Below, piece after piece: positions 52,188-60,428 of a stretch of DNA of 64,000 nucleotides. Source of the stretch: JAFNGF01 sp964567045. GTDB lineage: Bacteria; Planctomycetota; Phycisphaerae; Sedimentisphaerales; Anaerobacaceae. The stretch covers positions 1 to 64,000 of the forward strand of contig CAZMLE010000012.1 in assembly GCA_964567045.1 (NCBI GenBank), written 5' to 3'. The translations under genes and the position numbers were made by a program. Below the pieces are notes generated by a model, which worked only from the letters and a program-made list of their open reading frames with translations, was not told the origin of the DNA and did no database searches. The stretch's first letter is position 1. Each line of letters opens with the position of its first letter.

Positions 52188-52727
52188 CTATAGAATAGAG
52201 TGCAGGAGCTTGAAAGTATAAGGGCCAAGGATAAGCAACGCAATCGCGACCGACCCCATGGCTGAAATAAGTACTGCACCTGCCGCTACGTCTTTGGCTT
52301 TTGCCACCAGGGGATGAAATTCGGCAGACGCCACATTGGCCAGGAATTCCAACGCCGTATTCAATGCCTCTGCCGTCCAAACGGCCATAATGGCGATCAC
52401 CAGCCAGCACCACTCATGCGCCGTAAGGTGTCCCTCTCGGGAGGGCGAAAGACTGAAAAAGGCACCAACCAGCAGGACAATAATAGAGGCCGCAGCGTGA
52501 ACCCAGGCGTTATGCTGCGATTTGAGCATCAGAATAATGCCGCGGACTGCATGCCTAAAGCTTTGTATTCGGCCTGCGAGCGAAAACCGCTCGTTATTCG
52601 TCTCTCGTCTCTCGTCGCTCGTCTCTCGTTTTTCGGGCGACGGGTCATCCTTCACTGGGTTCAGGACAAGCTTGCCCTGAGCCCTGCGAAGGGACGGGTC
52701 ACGGATTCTTCGTGTCTGTTTCATCAA
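52188..52727 (-). CDS. dgkA: diacylglycerol kinase (DgkA family)
   Basis: 179 residues against ~120 for the family. The real domain starts near residue 50 (RIQSFRHAVRGIILMLKSQH) with three membrane helices and the catalytic motifs AEALNTALE and KAKDVAAGAVLISA. Residues 1-48 are translated repeats: a CCTTC…GAAGG element (52649-52692) and GTCTCTCGTCGCTCGTCTCTCG words giving EKRETSDERRETNNER. No family-like start codon lies closer to the domain, so the repeat-coded N-terminus may truly be made. It phosphorylates diacylglycerol or undecaprenol at the inner membrane. Confidence 0.88.
   Translation of the reverse strand: MMKQTRRIRDPSLRRAQGKLVLNPVKDDPSPEKRETSDERRETNNERFSLAGRIQSFRHAVRGIILMLKSQHNAWVHAAASIIVLLVGAFFSLSPSREGHLTAHEWCWLVIAIMAVWTAEALNTALEFLANVASAEFHPLVAKAKDVAAGAVLISAMGSVAIALLILGPYTFKLLHSIL
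52649..52692. repeat. CCTTC…GAAGG repeat inside the dgkA N-terminus
   Basis: Contains the CAGGACAAGCTTGCCCTGAG core shared with 55928-55967, 29578-29620 and the attC-like site 1 loop. In frame with dgkA. Confidence 0.75.
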
Positions 52728-52926
52728 TTATATATCGGAAGAATCTTGGCCTGGGTTTATCACCAAACGGGCAGACGACCGAGGACAGAAGACAGCAAAC
52801 GGTCCTCCGTCCTCCGTCCTCCGTTCTGCGGCGCTATCCCGTACATGGAATATGAACCGATTTCTTGAATTTTGATCGAGCGTCCATTCTATTATGCCAC
52901 CATCGTCACATCTTATATTTATCGGG

Positions 52927-54024
52927 TCAAAAGTTGACCCGCCTTACGTCTGGCGGGTGAAAGATTGGCAGATCCGTTGCCTGATTTGCCGTAAGGCATC
53001 CCCTAGCGGAGAGAGGCACGATATTGCCATCCCGTGACGCGGTATAACCTGCCGCATGGAGAAAACCTGCAGTACACCACATGTCTCTATCCTGGCTCGC
53101 AAATCGTCTCAGTAGCGCTTCATCTTTTTTGCCTTTAACGTAGAGCAGCCAGTTGTGATCGGTATATCTGCCGAACATGTACGCAAAATAGTTCTGCACC
53201 ATGTCCGACAGATGAGGAAGTATCTGGTTCTGGCGGAACCTATAATGTGTGCCGTACTCGCTCACGGAGCGCTGCTGGCCGGATTCTACTTGCTCGAAGC
53301 ACGGCATCCAATAGACCGGGCAGGGCAAGTCAAATATGGCGGCGTATGCGTACTTATCCAGTGTCACATTGTACTCGAGTTTTGAGGCTAACCCGCCATC
53401 CGGCTGGCGGGCTGTCCCGGCGTTCAAATAAACGGCGGCACACTTGCTGGCAAAAAGATCCGGGCGTTTTTTGCCTGCGATAGCGACATCTCTGCTCGAA
53501 CCTAAGATATTAATAACCACAGGCTGTGGTGACTTCTCCAGCACATCCAGAACCATTCGCACACCCTGATGATCGGTTGATGATACGCCAGGTTGGATAT
53601 CGTTGCGTGATTTCATCGGCAAAGCAGACCCTACCGCAACAGGAACGAAAAGACCCGTGATTAGGTTCATCTGAGCGACAGCCATTATATCTGGATTGTG
53701 GTTTTCTCCTGCCCGTGGCGGATAATCAATCAAGATACCCTTTAGGTCTATGTCCCCACGGTAGGCTAAAGCATAGACACAGGCCAAATCCCAATGGTCG
53801 TCAGGATCAATATGGGGACGGAAAAGGTCGGTGGCGTGCAGCACAGGTATCCTGGGTAGGCTGGGGCTGGCCCCACCATCACCTTCTTGGTGGGCTGAAG
53901 CCCACCCTACATCTGCGCATGCAAATTCCGGGTGAAGGATTGCAGCCGTTAATCCGCCAGACGTAAGGCGGATTAATCCGGTAGCTGCCATTCCAAAAAC
54001 TTCTCGCCGAGTTATTTCTTTCAT
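52927..54024 (-). CDS. nucleoside-hydrolase-like exported protein with four repeat insertions
   Basis: 365 residues from MKEITRREVF (54024); GGAAA lies upstream. A twin-arginine-like signal (TRREVFGMAATG) is interrupted by LIRLTSGGL, coded by a TTAATCCGCC palindrome (53949-53976). Further inserts: VGWASAHQEGDGGASPSLP (~39-57; 53856-53910), RQPDGGLA (~205-212; 53390-53412), and the last ten residues PPDVRRVNF (52933-52961). The remainder resembles the nucleoside-hydrolase fold: PHIDPDDHWDLACVYALAYR carries the Asp-rich calcium site, with LKGILIDYPP and MAVAQMNLI. Substrate could be a ribonucleoside or glycan; it is divergent from classical enzymes. Confidence 0.75.
   Translation of the reverse strand: MKEITRREVFGMAATGLIRLTSGGLTAAILHPEFACADVGWASAHQEGDGGASPSLPRIPVLHATDLFRPHIDPDDHWDLACVYALAYRGDIDLKGILIDYPPRAGENHNPDIMAVAQMNLITGLFVPVAVGSALPMKSRNDIQPGVSSTDHQGVRMVLDVLEKSPQPVVINILGSSRDVAIAGKKRPDLFASKCAAVYLNAGTARQPDGGLASKLEYNVTLDKYAYAAIFDLPCPVYWMPCFEQVESGQQRSVSEYGTHYRFRQNQILPHLSDMVQNYFAYMFGRYTDHNWLLYVKGKKDEALLRRFASQDRDMWCTAGFLHAAGYTASRDGNIVPLSARGCLTANQATDLPIFHPPDVRRVNF
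53856..53910. repeat. GTAGG…CCTAC palindrome in the nucleoside-hydrolase-like gene
   Basis: Outer arms GTAGG(CT)GGG / CCCACCCTAC with inner GGGGCTGGCCCC. It encodes the peptide VGWASAHQE. A shorter relative is at 54443-54465 in the GH38 gene. Confidence 0.75.
53949..53976. repeat. TTAATCCGCC…GGCGGATTAA palindrome
   Basis: 28-bp perfect outer arms; interrupts the twin-arginine signal of the nucleoside-hydrolase-like protein. Confidence 0.8.
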
Positions 54025-54139
54025 TTCAGTTTCCTTTGTGAGTTTTCTGCACATTATGGTATGTTCTCAGTGAAAATTTTTCAAGAATTGTGCGGAGGTA
54101 GCAAGAAAGCATAGTGGTGACTATAAAAGGAGAAAAATT

Positions 54140-57100
54140 GTGAATCAAGACAGCCTAAGAGAGAAGATGAAGGGACACCTTTGTTTTAGCATACTGTGGG
54201 TAGCGCTGTTCGCTGTTATTGCTGCACCAAGAAATGCTGAGGCTGAAGGCGCACGAGTCGGTGGTGTGCGGGAAGACAGAGTCTCGGTAGGGGATACGTC
54301 ATTAATCCGCCGTCCGTCTGGCGGATTAAGGTTAGTTTCCATTGAGCCAACGGTGCTGTTCGCCAGGCAGCAAGATTCGCTCTTGCAGGTAGTGAATGTA
54401 AAGATTGAGAACACTGCCGATCCGGTGGAGGCCGAGCTGCAGGTAGGGTGGGGCGCACCCCACCATCACCTTCTATCTACCGCTCTTGGAACCGTGCAAA
54501 AGGGCCAGGCGGTTTTTCAGGTTTATGTTCCTGATACCAGAGAGCCACCGTCCGTTGAGTTTCTGCTCACAGCAGGTGGAAAAATACAAGATCATCGTAA
54601 AATGCCTTGGCAGCCTCGACGGCATTGGAGAGTGTACATCGTTCCCGTTACCCACCATGACCTCGGCTACACGGATACAATCGAAAACGTTCTCGCTAAG
54701 TACGACAGCTTCTATGATGACATTTTGCGGTTCTGCGAGGACACTGAAGATTACCCGGAAGAATCCAAGTACCGGTACACGGTTGAGGGCGCCTGGTCAG
54801 TACAACATTTTATCCGCCAGACGGATGGCGGATTTATCGAAAACCGCACGCCCACCGACGTTGAGAAACTTGCCAAATATATTAAGCAAGGCCGAATTGA
54901 GATTGGCGCACTTTTCGGCAACGAGATCAGCAATCTGTGCGGCCACGAGGAGCTTATCCGGTTGATGTACCCATCGTTTCGTTTGAAGCGTAAATATGGA
55001 GCGGAGATTCTCACTGCTTCGATCACCGATATCCCGGGCTTAAGCTGGGGACTGCCCACAGTGTTGGCGGGGGCGGGAGTGAAATACTTTTTCGCCGGAC
55101 TGCCCACATATTTTGAGTGGGGCAGAAACGAGGGACCCCGCTTTGCGGGAAAGCATATGCACACTTTCTGGGAGGAGTCAGCCATATTGCGTCACGGCAG
55201 GCCGGACGCGTTTTACTGGCAGGGGCCGGACGGCGAAAAGGTGCTGGTGTACTACCAGGGCAGCTACGGCTTCTTCAACCGCGTGGTCGGCCCTGATTCC
55301 TACCAGGAGATAATGGACAGTCTGCCCGGTATGCTCGATGCGCTGGAGATAACCCCGCCATGCCATGGCGGGGCTAACCGGTTAACCCCGCCATCACTAT
55401 GGCGGGGTCCTTGCCCGTTCGATGTAGTTCGATATATACACAACGGCGTTGACAACTATCCGCCCGATGTGAAGATAAGTCACATCGCCAGAGAGTGGAA
55501 CAGCAAGTGGGCGTATCCGCAGCTTATCGTGGCGACAAACTCGATGTTCTTCAGCGAGCTGGAAAAACAGTGTCGGGATATTCGCACGTTCAGGGGCGAG
55601 CTGCCGGACACGGATTATGTCGTCGGGGCAATTTCTACCGCTAAGCAAACGGGCATAAATCGTATTACCCATGACCGGGTGCACTGCGCGGAGAAGTTTG
55701 CCACTATTGCCTCACTGGTCACCGGCTACCCGTATCCCGCCGAAGAAATCCGCCAGGCATATGATAATATGCTGCTTTATGATGAGCACACCTGGGGCAA
55801 AGACTATCCCGCCGGTCAAGTGCAGGATTGGGCCTGGCACGAGAAGAGTCACTACGCATATAAGGCGGCCGGGCTGGCAGAATCTATTCTGTCGGGTAGC
55901 CTGGAGAGTATTGCCCGAAAAGTCGTCCCTTCGACAAGCTCAGGGCAGGCTCTGAGCGAAGCGAAGGATCTCGCCCCCGCTGGCCAGATGCTTCGCCTTC
56001 CGGCTCAGCAGGGCCGCCACATCGTTGTCTTTAATTCGCTCTCTATTGAGAGAACGGATGTGGTGAGGGTGACTCGGTTTGATGCCAGAGGGGCGTTTGA
56101 CTTAATTGATGAGCAAACGGGCGAGGCTGTGCCATACCAGATTGGCCAGTTGGATAGTCCGCTTGCTCCCGCGCCGTATGCTGCCCAGCGTTATGCCCGC
56201 GGCCAATTCGAGAAACACGAGCTCTTCGAGCTTGTTTTCGTGGCTGAGAATGTTCCGCCGCTCGGATACAAGACGTATCGGCTTTTGCCCGCACAAAACC
56301 CTCCCGCCTTCCCCGGTAATATTAGGGTGGATGAAGGCAGCCTGGAGAACCGCTTCTTCAAGGTCACGCTCGATCCGGCAACAGGAGGCGTCGCAAGCAT
56401 CTACGATAAGGAACTATTGCGGGAGATTGTAGATCAGGACGCTGTAGACAAGCTGAATCAATTCGTTGCAAGATGGGTGCAGACTGGCAAGCGCGAAGGG
56501 CCGAGCAGCGAGAAGATTACTAAGGGACAGAGCGGCCCAGTTTATGGAAGTCTTGTGGTGCGCAGTGTGGGGCCCGGCTGCCCGCAATTGATTCAAGAAA
56601 TTATTCTCTACGAGCGGATAAAGCGAATTGATTTTGCCAACCGGGTTCTGAAGGATTCTACGCCGCTGTTGGAGACCTATTTTGCGTTTCCCTTCAAGAT
56701 TGAAAATCCGCAGTTTCGATTCGAGGGCTCTAACTCGGTGATCGAGCCGCTGCACGACCAGTTCCCCGGCTCGAACTCCAACTATTACGCCGTGCAGCAC
56801 TGGGCGGACGTATCCGATGGGCAAATCGGCGTGACACTTTCCGCTATCGAGTCGCATCTTTTAGAGTTCGGCGGCATGTGGCCGTGCTATGTTTCACAGG
56901 CGCATCATGGGGTGACGCCGCCTGATTTCGGGCGTGATTTTGTCAAGCCGGAGGAGCTTACCAAGGGTCACGTATACGCGTTTGTCATCAATAGCAATTT
57001 CCGCACCAATTTCCAGCCGGTCCAGCAAGACGATATGTTGTTCCATTATTCGGTAACGACACACAAAGGCGGATGGAAGCAGGCGCGTTGTCGAGATTTC

Positions 57101-57511
57101 GGCTGGTCGGCGGCTAATCCGCTCATTGGCGTCGTTGTGGATGGTAAATCCGCCAAAGGCGGGTGGCACGGCCATCCTGGCCGTGATTTCATGGGCTGGA
57201 AGCCCATGCCACAAACGATGAGTTTCTGCCGGGTGGATGTGCCAAACGTGTTCTTGTTGACGCTCAAACGTGCGGAAGACGGCGACGGTGTAATTATCCG
57301 GCTTATTGAGACAGAAGGCCAAGAGTGTACGCTGACACTGAACCTACCCCATCTGACTGTCAAGAAGGCCTGGCGAACAAATCTGGTTGAGGAGAATGAG
57401 GGGGAGCTGAGTTATACGGAGCACAGCGTCACCGTACCTATCAAGGCTTTTGGCACAAGTACGATTTGCATTGAGCGACCGCTATACGGCCCGAAGACAG
57501 AAGACGGATGA
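54140..57511 (+). CDS. GH38 alpha-mannosidase-like enzyme with six repeat insertions
   Basis: 1123 residues, GTG start at 54140 with AAAGGAG seven bases upstream. A signal peptide (CFSILWVALFAVIAA) exports it. The GH38 catalytic domain shows VPVTHHDLGYTDTIENVL (zinc-binding His/Asp), GALFGNEISNLCGHEELIRL, the nucleophile Asp in ASITDIPGLSWGLPTVL, and HTWGKDYPAGQVQDWAWHEK. The C-terminal beta domains start with VVFNSLSIERTDVV. Six inserts match palindromic DNA: residues ~55-64, 102-109, 225-232, 404-424, 597-610 and 1003-1024. All keep the frame and most fall between conserved blocks. It probably trims alpha-mannosides together with the neighbouring GH116 and GH2 enzymes. Confidence 0.9.
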   Translation: MNQDSLREKMKGHLCFSILWVALFAVIAAPRNAEAEGARVGGVREDRVSVGDTSLIRRPSGGLRLVSIEPTVLFARQQDSLLQVVNVKIENTADPVEAELQVGWGAPHHHLLSTALGTVQKGQAVFQVYVPDTREPPSVEFLLTAGGKIQDHRKMPWQPRRHWRVYIVPVTHHDLGYTDTIENVLAKYDSFYDDILRFCEDTEDYPEESKYRYTVEGAWSVQHFIRQTDGGFIENRTPTDVEKLAKYIKQGRIEIGALFGNEISNLCGHEELIRLMYPSFRLKRKYGAEILTASITDIPGLSWGLPTVLAGAGVKYFFAGLPTYFEWGRNEGPRFAGKHMHTFWEESAILRHGRPDAFYWQGPDGEKVLVYYQGSYGFFNRVVGPDSYQEIMDSLPGMLDALEITPPCHGGANRLTPPSLWRGPCPFDVVRYIHNGVDNYPPDVKISHIAREWNSKWAYPQLIVATNSMFFSELEKQCRDIRTFRGELPDTDYVVGAISTAKQTGINRITHDRVHCAEKFATIASLVTGYPYPAEEIRQAYDNMLLYDEHTWGKDYPAGQVQDWAWHEKSHYAYKAAGLAESILSGSLESIARKVVPSTSSGQALSEAKDLAPAGQMLRLPAQQGRHIVVFNSLSIERTDVVRVTRFDARGAFDLIDEQTGEAVPYQIGQLDSPLAPAPYAAQRYARGQFEKHELFELVFVAENVPPLGYKTYRLLPAQNPPAFPGNIRVDEGSLENRFFKVTLDPATGGVASIYDKELLREIVDQDAVDKLNQFVARWVQTGKREGPSSEKITKGQSGPVYGSLVVRSVGPGCPQLIQEIILYERIKRIDFANRVLKDSTPLLETYFAFPFKIENPQFRFEGSNSVIEPLHDQFPGSNSNYYAVQHWADVSDGQIGVTLSAIESHLLEFGGMWPCYVSQAHHGVTPPDFGRDFVKPEELTKGHVYAFVINSNFRTNFQPVQQDDMLFHYSVTTHKGGWKQARCRDFGWSAANPLIGVVVDGKSAKGGWHGHPGRDFMGWKPMPQTMSFCRVDVPNVFLLTLKRAEDGDGVIIRLIETEGQECTLTLNLPHLTVKKAWRTNLVEENEGELSYTEHSVTVPIKAFGTSTICIERPLYGPKTEDG
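54302..54329. repeat. TTAATCCGCC…GGCGGATTAA palindrome in GH38 (insert 1)
   Basis: Gives LIRRPSGGLR in the GH38 protein; outer arms identical to 53949-53976, but read on the other strand relative to its gene. Confidence 0.8.
55351..55410. repeat. double CCCCGCC…GGCGGGG palindrome in GH38 (insert 4)
   Basis: Two tandem copies, AACCCCGCCATGCCATGGCG and AACCCCGCCATCACTATGGC, each closed by GGGG, giving TPPCHGGANRLTPPSLWRGP. Confidence 0.8.
55928..55967. repeat. CCTTCGAC…GCGAAGG palindrome in GH38 (insert 5)
   Basis: 40-bp element CCTTCGACAAGCTCAGGGCA…; gives PSTSSGQALSEAKD, between the catalytic domain and the beta domain. Confidence 0.85.
57162..57211 (+). repeat. GTGGCA…TGCCAC double-hairpin repeat, copy C (inside GH38 gene)
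   Basis: In frame as GGWHGHPGRDFMGWKPMP (insert 6), in the C-terminal beta region, next to a small CCGCC…GGCGG palindrome at 57146-57165. Confidence 0.85.
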
Positions 57512-57559
57512 CGGAAGGCAGAATTACTGTCCTCTGTCTTCTGTCTTCTGTCCTCGGCC

Positions 57560-59404
57560 CTACCCTGTCACGCGGGCGAGCAATGCAATGCCGCAGATCG
57601 CTGCGGCGGCAATTCCTGCGATTGCAAGTGCTGCATCCAGAAGATGATCCCGATAAGACCTAATTAGCTTTATGGTTGCGACACCCAGAAAGATGGCAAA
57701 GAATGCGGACAGAAAAACTAACGTAAATTTGCTGGCAAAGCCCAGGCCGGCGGACACGAACACGATACTTGCAAGCCCAAGCACGAATGACCCGATGGCC
57801 AAGGGCCTCGTCTTCGCTGGCATGCCGCCGGTGCGCACGGCTTCGTCAGAACTGACACCTTTTTCACGTAATATTTTTTCAACTTCCGCCTTTCCGCTAC
57901 TAAATGCCTCCTTCACACTTTCTGCGGTCGAAACCGCAAAATCCCGAACTTTAGGAGGCACCTCAACTTTGGTCTGCTTTTGACCGAACGATCTTTTTAC
58001 CTCGTCCTTGTTCATCAACACCAGCGCCCATATCCCCATCGGAATGCCGAGCAGGGCGCCAGGAAAAAACGGGATAAGTGCCGCAATGCTGCCTGCCAGA
58101 GCCCGGCGATGCGACCGAAGCTGCATCAGGTTCCACCCGCCCATGAGCACAAGAACTCCGGGTACTGCCATCGCCGCTATGATCGAAACTTCAATGGCGC
58201 CCGGCAGAAAGCCGAATGTCACAAGCTGGCCGGAGAATCCACGCTGAATCAGCATGACAAGTGCCCCAATTATTGCCCCCACGACGGCCAGACAATTGAT
58301 GCCTCCTGAGACCAGCAGCCCCACTGCGGGAGTCCACACACGCTGCCGGATGGATTCGGTATCGTTAGCAGCTTTGACTGTCTTCTCGGCTGCGGGCTCC
58401 ACAGACGGGCTTGTTGATGAAATGGTTTCTACGTCGGTCTTGACCTCGCTGGCGTGCTGATAGCGGCGCTGCGGTTCTTTCTCCAGAGCCTTGAGCACCA
58501 CTTCGTCCAGCCGGACATCTACGTAAACCTTTTGTGAAGGCAGCGGAAACCGCCCAAGCGGCAGTTCGCCCGTCAGCATCTCATAGAATACCACGCCCAG
58601 CGAGTAGATATCCGCCCGGTGGTCGACCTGGTGCGGGTGCTCGATTTGCTCTGGTGCCATGTAATGCGGTGTGCCCATTTTCTGACCCGCTCGCGTTAGG
58701 GTATACACGGATGCCGGCTGACCGAGCAATTTTGCCAGGCCGAAGTCGGCAATTTTGACCTGCCCTTTCTTATCCAGCAGGATGTTTTCCGGCTTGATGT
58801 CGCGGTGAACGATACCCTCGTCGTGGGCGTACTGCAAGGCCTCACAGATTTGGGGGACAATCGCCAGCGCCTCGGGCGGCGAGAGTTTGCCTGCCTGCAT
58901 TACCTGCCTCAGATCGGTCCCGTCTACGAACTCCATAATAAAGTAGAATAGGCCGGCCTCGGTCTTGCCGAAATCGTAAACCGAGATGATGCGAGGGTGG
59001 TTCAGCCTGGCCAGAGAACGCGCCTCGCGGACAAATCGCTCGGCAAAGGCGGCATCCTGCACGAGCTGCGGCGATAGGATTTTCAAGGCGACCAGGCGGT
59101 CAAGCTGCCTCTGGCGGGCCTTGTACACCGCCCCCATACCGCCCTGGCCCAGCAGTTCCAAAATATCAAGCTGCGGAAATTGGTTGGCCAAGTCGGCTGG
59201 CTCAGGTAGCACGAATTCACTTGGTGGTGTGGCGCTTGTCGGAACATCGCTTGGAGCATCGACCCCCGCTCCTGGCTTCCGCCAGGAAGACGCGGGGGCA
59301 CCCGTTTGCAGCCCGGCCTTCATAAGGCACTGCGGGCAGAGCCCCTGTGGGGCGTCAGCCGGCAACTGGCCGCCACATTGTGGACAAAGTTTTTCGTCAG
59401 CCAT
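57560..59404 (-). CDS. zinc-ribbon serine/threonine protein kinase with membrane domain
   Basis: 614 residues from MADEKLCPQCGGQLP at 59404; the open frame upstream to 59485 is translated repeat. Order: zinc ribbon (CPQCGG…LCPQC, 7-26), repeat-coded insert APASSWRKPGAGVD (36-48), kinase domain (LLGQGGMGAVYKARQ, lysine in VALKIL, HRDIKPENILL, DFGLAKLLG, GTPHYMAPEQIEHP), then about six membrane helices. All catalytic residues are present. It faces away from the ECF sigma gene 178 bases upstream on the same strand; planctomycetes often pair such kinases with this type of sigma factor. Confidence 0.9.
   Translation of the reverse strand: MADEKLCPQCGGQLPADAPQGLCPQCLMKAGLQTGAPASSWRKPGAGVDAPSDVPTSATPPSEFVLPEPADLANQFPQLDILELLGQGGMGAVYKARQRQLDRLVALKILSPQLVQDAAFAERFVREARSLARLNHPRIISVYDFGKTEAGLFYFIMEFVDGTDLRQVMQAGKLSPPEALAIVPQICEALQYAHDEGIVHRDIKPENILLDKKGQVKIADFGLAKLLGQPASVYTLTRAGQKMGTPHYMAPEQIEHPHQVDHRADIYSLGVVFYEMLTGELPLGRFPLPSQKVYVDVRLDEVVLKALEKEPQRRYQHASEVKTDVETISSTSPSVEPAAEKTVKAANDTESIRQRVWTPAVGLLVSGGINCLAVVGAIIGALVMLIQRGFSGQLVTFGFLPGAIEVSIIAAMAVPGVLVLMGGWNLMQLRSHRRALAGSIAALIPFFPGALLGIPMGIWALVLMNKDEVKRSFGQKQTKVEVPPKVRDFAVSTAESVKEAFSSGKAEVEKILREKGVSSDEAVRTGGMPAKTRPLAIGSFVLGLASIVFVSAGLGFASKFTLVFLSAFFAIFLGVATIKLIRSYRDHLLDAALAIAGIAAAAICGIALLARVTG
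59263..59298 (+). repeat. 36-bp CCCCCGC…GCGGGGG element, copy 2
   Basis: Thirty-four of 36 bases match copy 1 at 50718-50753. Here it is read on the minus strand as part of the kinase linker, so the same DNA gives a different peptide. Confidence 0.85.
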
Positions 59405-59430
59405 GTTCGATCCTCGATCCTGATTTCCCC

Positions 59431-59481
59431 TGTGGCATGGGCTTGCAGCCCATGAAATCACGGCCAGGATGGCCGTGCCAC
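59431..59481 (+). repeat. GTGGCA…TGCCAC double-hairpin repeat, copy D
   Basis: Intergenic copy between the kinase and sigma factor genes, same orientation as copy B. A CCCCCGA…TCGGGGG hairpin follows at 59536-59569. Confidence 0.85.
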
Positions 59482-59581
59482 TCAACTATTCCTGTTTCCA
59501 CCTATTACTTAAGCAAATCAGCAGAAAGGTTACAGCCCCCGAGTCTTCTGTCGAAGACAGAATCGGGGGTGGACGTTTTTT

Positions 59582-60376
59582 TCACCGACAATAGGCCAGA
59601 GCAGTCAGCAAATCCCGGATTTCCTGCTGGATTTGGTCTTCGGACGAGACCGTTTGAGCGATTTGGTCCCGTAGAAGCTGCCGGTAGCGCTTCCGGAGTC
59701 GGTGCACCGCTACCTTTACGGCGCCTTCGGTCATGTCAAGTTTGCCCGCCATCTCGCTGTAGGAGACAGGAGCGATGTCACCGGTCAGGTAACCCTTCAG
59801 ATGCTCAAAAAGTCTTTGCTTGCCGGCGCCGGCCATTTCAGCTTGCAGTTGGGCCATCACCTGATCCAGCACCGTTAGCGCCCAGGACCGCTCAAAGAGC
59901 TTATCCGGCGAAAGCCGATCAACGCCCGCGAAGGCGGGGGCCACAAGGGCATATTTGCCTTCGGCATCCTCAAAGTCGAGAGAAAGGGCTTTTCTGCCCC
60001 CACCGCGTTTCTTGGCTCGGATGCGGTCACGCTCATTAGCCAAAAAGTGTTTCAATGCCGCCAGCAGAAATGAGCGAAACCTGCCCTGCTTGGGATCGGC
60101 TACGCGCAGGGCGTGCTTATCCAGCAGGCGGGTGAAAAATTCCTGCGTGTAATCCTCAGCGTCGTGCCTCTCGTAGCCGTGCCGCCGCATATAGGCGTAA
60201 AGCGGAAACCAGTATGTTTTGCACAGCGTCTCCAAGGCCTGGCGGTAACCAGGAGATGCCGGATGACCGGCTGCCCGGACCACACTCCAGTGCGTTGTTG
60301 CGAACCGGGCCGTTTTTGGTGACGGAGAAGTCCGCCATACGTCTGGCGGATTCAGTTTTTCACTTTTCTTGGTCAT
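59582..60376 (-). CDS. ECF-type RNA polymerase sigma factor
   Basis: 264 residues from MTKKSEKLN at 60376. Sigma region 2 is seen in ALETLCKTYWFPLYAYMRRH and DAEDYTQEFFTRLL, region 4 in VSYSEMAGKLDMTEGAVKVA followed by VHRLRKRYRQLL. The ~70-residue middle part is longer than in ordinary ECF factors, a mark of the group found beside Ser/Thr kinases in planctomycetes. Residues ~9-16 (PPDVWRTS) are coded by a CCGCC…GGCGG palindrome (60330-60351). No anti-sigma factor gene is adjacent; the neighbouring kinase may control it. Confidence 0.88.
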   Translation of the reverse strand: MTKKSEKLNPPDVWRTSPSPKTARFATTHWSVVRAAGHPASPGYRQALETLCKTYWFPLYAYMRRHGYERHDAEDYTQEFFTRLLDKHALRVADPKQGRFRSFLLAALKHFLANERDRIRAKKRGGGRKALSLDFEDAEGKYALVAPAFAGVDRLSPDKLFERSWALTVLDQVMAQLQAEMAGAGKQRLFEHLKGYLTGDIAPVSYSEMAGKLDMTEGAVKVAVHRLRKRYRQLLRDQIAQTVSSEDQIQQEIRDLLTALAYCR

Positions 60377-60428
60377 CCGGCAAAATTGTAAATTGACAAT
60401 TGACAATTGAAAATTGAAAATTGCCCTG

